The translations under genes were made by a program, and so were the position numbers. This document shows positions 5,345 to 6,762 of a stretch of DNA of 6,762 nt, one piece after another; position 1 is the stretch's first letter; each line of letters begins with the position of its first letter. The notes beneath the pieces were generated by a model that worked only from the letters and a program-made list of their open reading frames with translations, did no database searches and had not been told where the DNA came from. Location of the stretch: positions 1 through 6,762 of the forward strand of contig JAKAGP010000102.1 in NCBI GenBank assembly GCA_021825785.1, written 5' to 3'. This stretch comes from Nitrospirota bacterium (lineage in GTDB: Bacteria > Nitrospirota > Thermodesulfovibrionia > Thermodesulfovibrionales > JdFR-88).

Positions 5345-6709
5345 ATGAGTCGAAAAAAATTATCGTCAAAAATTGAAAATGAAATCTTTACAAAAAGTAA
5401 AAGACGATGTTGTATATGTTTTGCACTTAATGATGATTTAGCAGTGAAACGCGGGCAGATTGCCCATACAGATCACAATGCGCAAAATGATGACTTGGAT
5501 AATTTAGCATTCCTCTGCCTTGAACATCACGATCAATATGATAGCCAAACAAGCCAATCGAAGAATTTTACTATGCATGAGATTAAGGAATACAGAGACA
5601 GACTTTATAAATTTTTTATGAGTGGATATATACCTTTCGAAGATGTCACTATACTCGACCCGCTTGCCCCATTATCTGAACTGCCAAAAGAGCAATTTAG
5701 TTCTGAAATCATGTCAGGCTTTAAGAAAAACATCATGGAATTTGTGATTTCTGATCAAATCCCTGAATCAGGTGGATGGTCGCTCAGTCAAGAACGAATT
5801 TTCCAATATAACTATGGGTCCCCATCCTCAAAAATTGATAAACGTGAGGGTGGCATTATAAGTACTTACATGGCCGCGCGCGCTTTACGTGCATGCGGGA
5901 GTACCCTTAATACGTATTCTACGCCAGGGAAGGCAGCCGCCGGGTACTTATTAAAAAGGCGTACTGGCCGCGGTGCTTTTGGTCGTTTCTCTGCATCAAG
6001 GAGCGGGGAAGAACTAAAACCTTCATTTAGGCATACAGCACTTGCTTGCTTAACTTTGATGGCTTTGAATGGACCACCATCTGCAATTCGTGAGGGGCTC
6101 CAATATCTGCTGACAGTAAAGACTGTTGATTTGCAAGACGACGCTGCTCCATCAATTGCTCGAGCAGCAATATTGTTTGTTATGGAGTATGCAACTTCAA
6201 CTACAATAAGCCATAAATATTTATCTTCAAAGGAAGTTGATACGATAAAAAATTTCTTAGCCGAACGTAAGCGCGAGATATTACTTGCTATTGAATCCGA
6301 GGCAAAATCGCCAACAAATCCATACGCACCGCTTTGGGAACCTTATGGCCATAATAAAACAATGGTTTTTGATTCAGCACTCACAACTATAGATTTTCTT
6401 ACATTGCTTGATGATATTCCTTTGGATACAGTAATCACTGCCTTAAATTATTTAGCCGGAATGAAACTCGATAGCGGCTTGCCTTACGATCCATCTTCGA
6501 AAAAACCCGATATTGGCATATCGACATATTTTGGAGTAATGTGCAGAAGGTCTTTAGTATTTAAACATTTGCAGGCAGCTGAAAATGGAAAGTCGACCCT
6601 TAAAATCGCTGATGACGCTATTGAATTTAGTTTTAAAAATTGGGGCAAAGCCGAATACATGGAGCGAACATATTGTGATACTGTAAGTAATGGCCTTTTA
6701 TTAATTTAA
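5345..6709 (+). CDS. HNH nuclease fused to an alpha/alpha-toroid-like helical domain
   Basis: This encodes 454 residues with no signal peptide or membrane segment. Residues 20-90 form an HNH domain: Cys22-x2-Cys25, GQIAHTDH (His41 or His44 as first H), DLDNLAFLC with Asn53 and Cys58, then His61-His62. Two CxxC-type pairs probably bind Zn. Residues 90-135 are a linker. From about 140 the sequence is helical with recurring inner-helix-like segments at about 169, 227, 270, 342 and 391. It also carries Gly-rich turns (SGGWS 142-146, DSGLPY 376-381), resembling the prenyltransferase/squalene-cyclase toroid. The nuclease call is strong, the toroid call is inference. The start is firm: an in-frame TGA at 5330-5332 leaves only this ATG, though the leader is A-rich without a Shine-Dalgarno. 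Base composition is markedly AT-richer than guaA, ispA or dxs, suggesting transfer. A defence role is possible but unproven. Confidence 0.85.
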   Translation: MSRKKLSSKIENEIFTKSKRRCCICFALNDDLAVKRGQIAHTDHNAQNDDLDNLAFLCLEHHDQYDSQTSQSKNFTMHEIKEYRDRLYKFFMSGYIPFEDVTILDPLAPLSELPKEQFSSEIMSGFKKNIMEFVISDQIPESGGWSLSQERIFQYNYGSPSSKIDKREGGIISTYMAARALRACGSTLNTYSTPGKAAAGYLLKRRTGRGAFGRFSASRSGEELKPSFRHTALACLTLMALNGPPSAIREGLQYLLTVKTVDLQDDAAPSIARAAILFVMEYATSTTISHKYLSSKEVDTIKNFLAERKREILLAIESEAKSPTNPYAPLWEPYGHNKTMVFDSALTTIDFLTLLDDIPLDTVITALNYLAGMKLDSGLPYDPSSKKPDIGISTYFGVMCRRSLVFKHLQAAENGKSTLKIADDAIEFSFKNWGKAEYMERTYCDTVSNGLLLI

Positions 6710-6736
6710 AGAAAGTCATTTAAAAGAAATAGAATA

Positions 6737-6762
6737 ATGAGTCCCTTTTTTAAAAATATAAA
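6737..6762 (+). CDS. Possible start of a downstream gene, cut by window edge
   Basis: ATG at 6737 opens a frame reading MSPFFKNI to the end of the window, 27 nt after the HNH gene stop. There is only a weak purine-rich AAAGAAA-like stretch upstream and no terminator between. If real, it would be a same-strand partner of the HNH gene. Eight codons are too few to judge product or reality. Confidence 0.3.

Overview
The window looks like a piece of a Gram-negative bacterial chromosome. Its GC-rich housekeeping block is followed by an AT-rich accessory segment. The housekeeping genes combine high GC with frequent ATA (Ile) and AGG (Arg) codons. That combination is common in Nitrospirota and deltaproteobacterial-grade lineages, but I cannot fix the phylum from this alone. 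Isoprenoids are made by the non-mevalonate (DXP) route, since dxs is present.

Region 1 (1-4155) is a same-strand cluster. It holds the 3' three quarters of guaA (GMP synthase), then ispA (short-chain prenyl diphosphate synthase, probably FPP synthase), then dxs (DXP synthase). Gaps are 36 and 19 nt, so co-transcription is likely. Dxs makes the first dedicated precursor of the DXP pathway, and IspA condenses its end products IPP and DMAPP. guaA is metabolically separate. Two things are odd here: an extra ~21-residue Gly/Ser/Asp-rich segment in IspA whose codon pattern fits another frame better, and an E-P-H in Dxs where E-Q-H is usual.

Region 2 (4156-4928) holds three small genes. One is a 68-residue zinc-ribbon protein on the + strand. 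It runs convergently, with an 8-nt overlap, into a 91-residue DUF2007-like protein on the - strand. Beyond an A/T tract lies what looks like the 3' remnant of a DUF2283-type gene.

Region 3 (4929-5344) has no convincing gene. It contains an extended -10 promoter and a 155-bp REPIN/MITE-like element with inverted arms that each fold into a REP-type hairpin.

Region 4 (5345-6762) is AT-rich and probably acquired. It encodes a 454-residue protein with an N-terminal HNH nuclease domain fused to a C-terminal all-helical domain. That domain's repeat pattern resembles the alpha/alpha toroid of terpene cyclases and prenyltransferases. This is the best candidate in the window for an undescribed system, possibly a defence nuclease. 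A second gene may start 27 nt downstream but is cut by the window edge.
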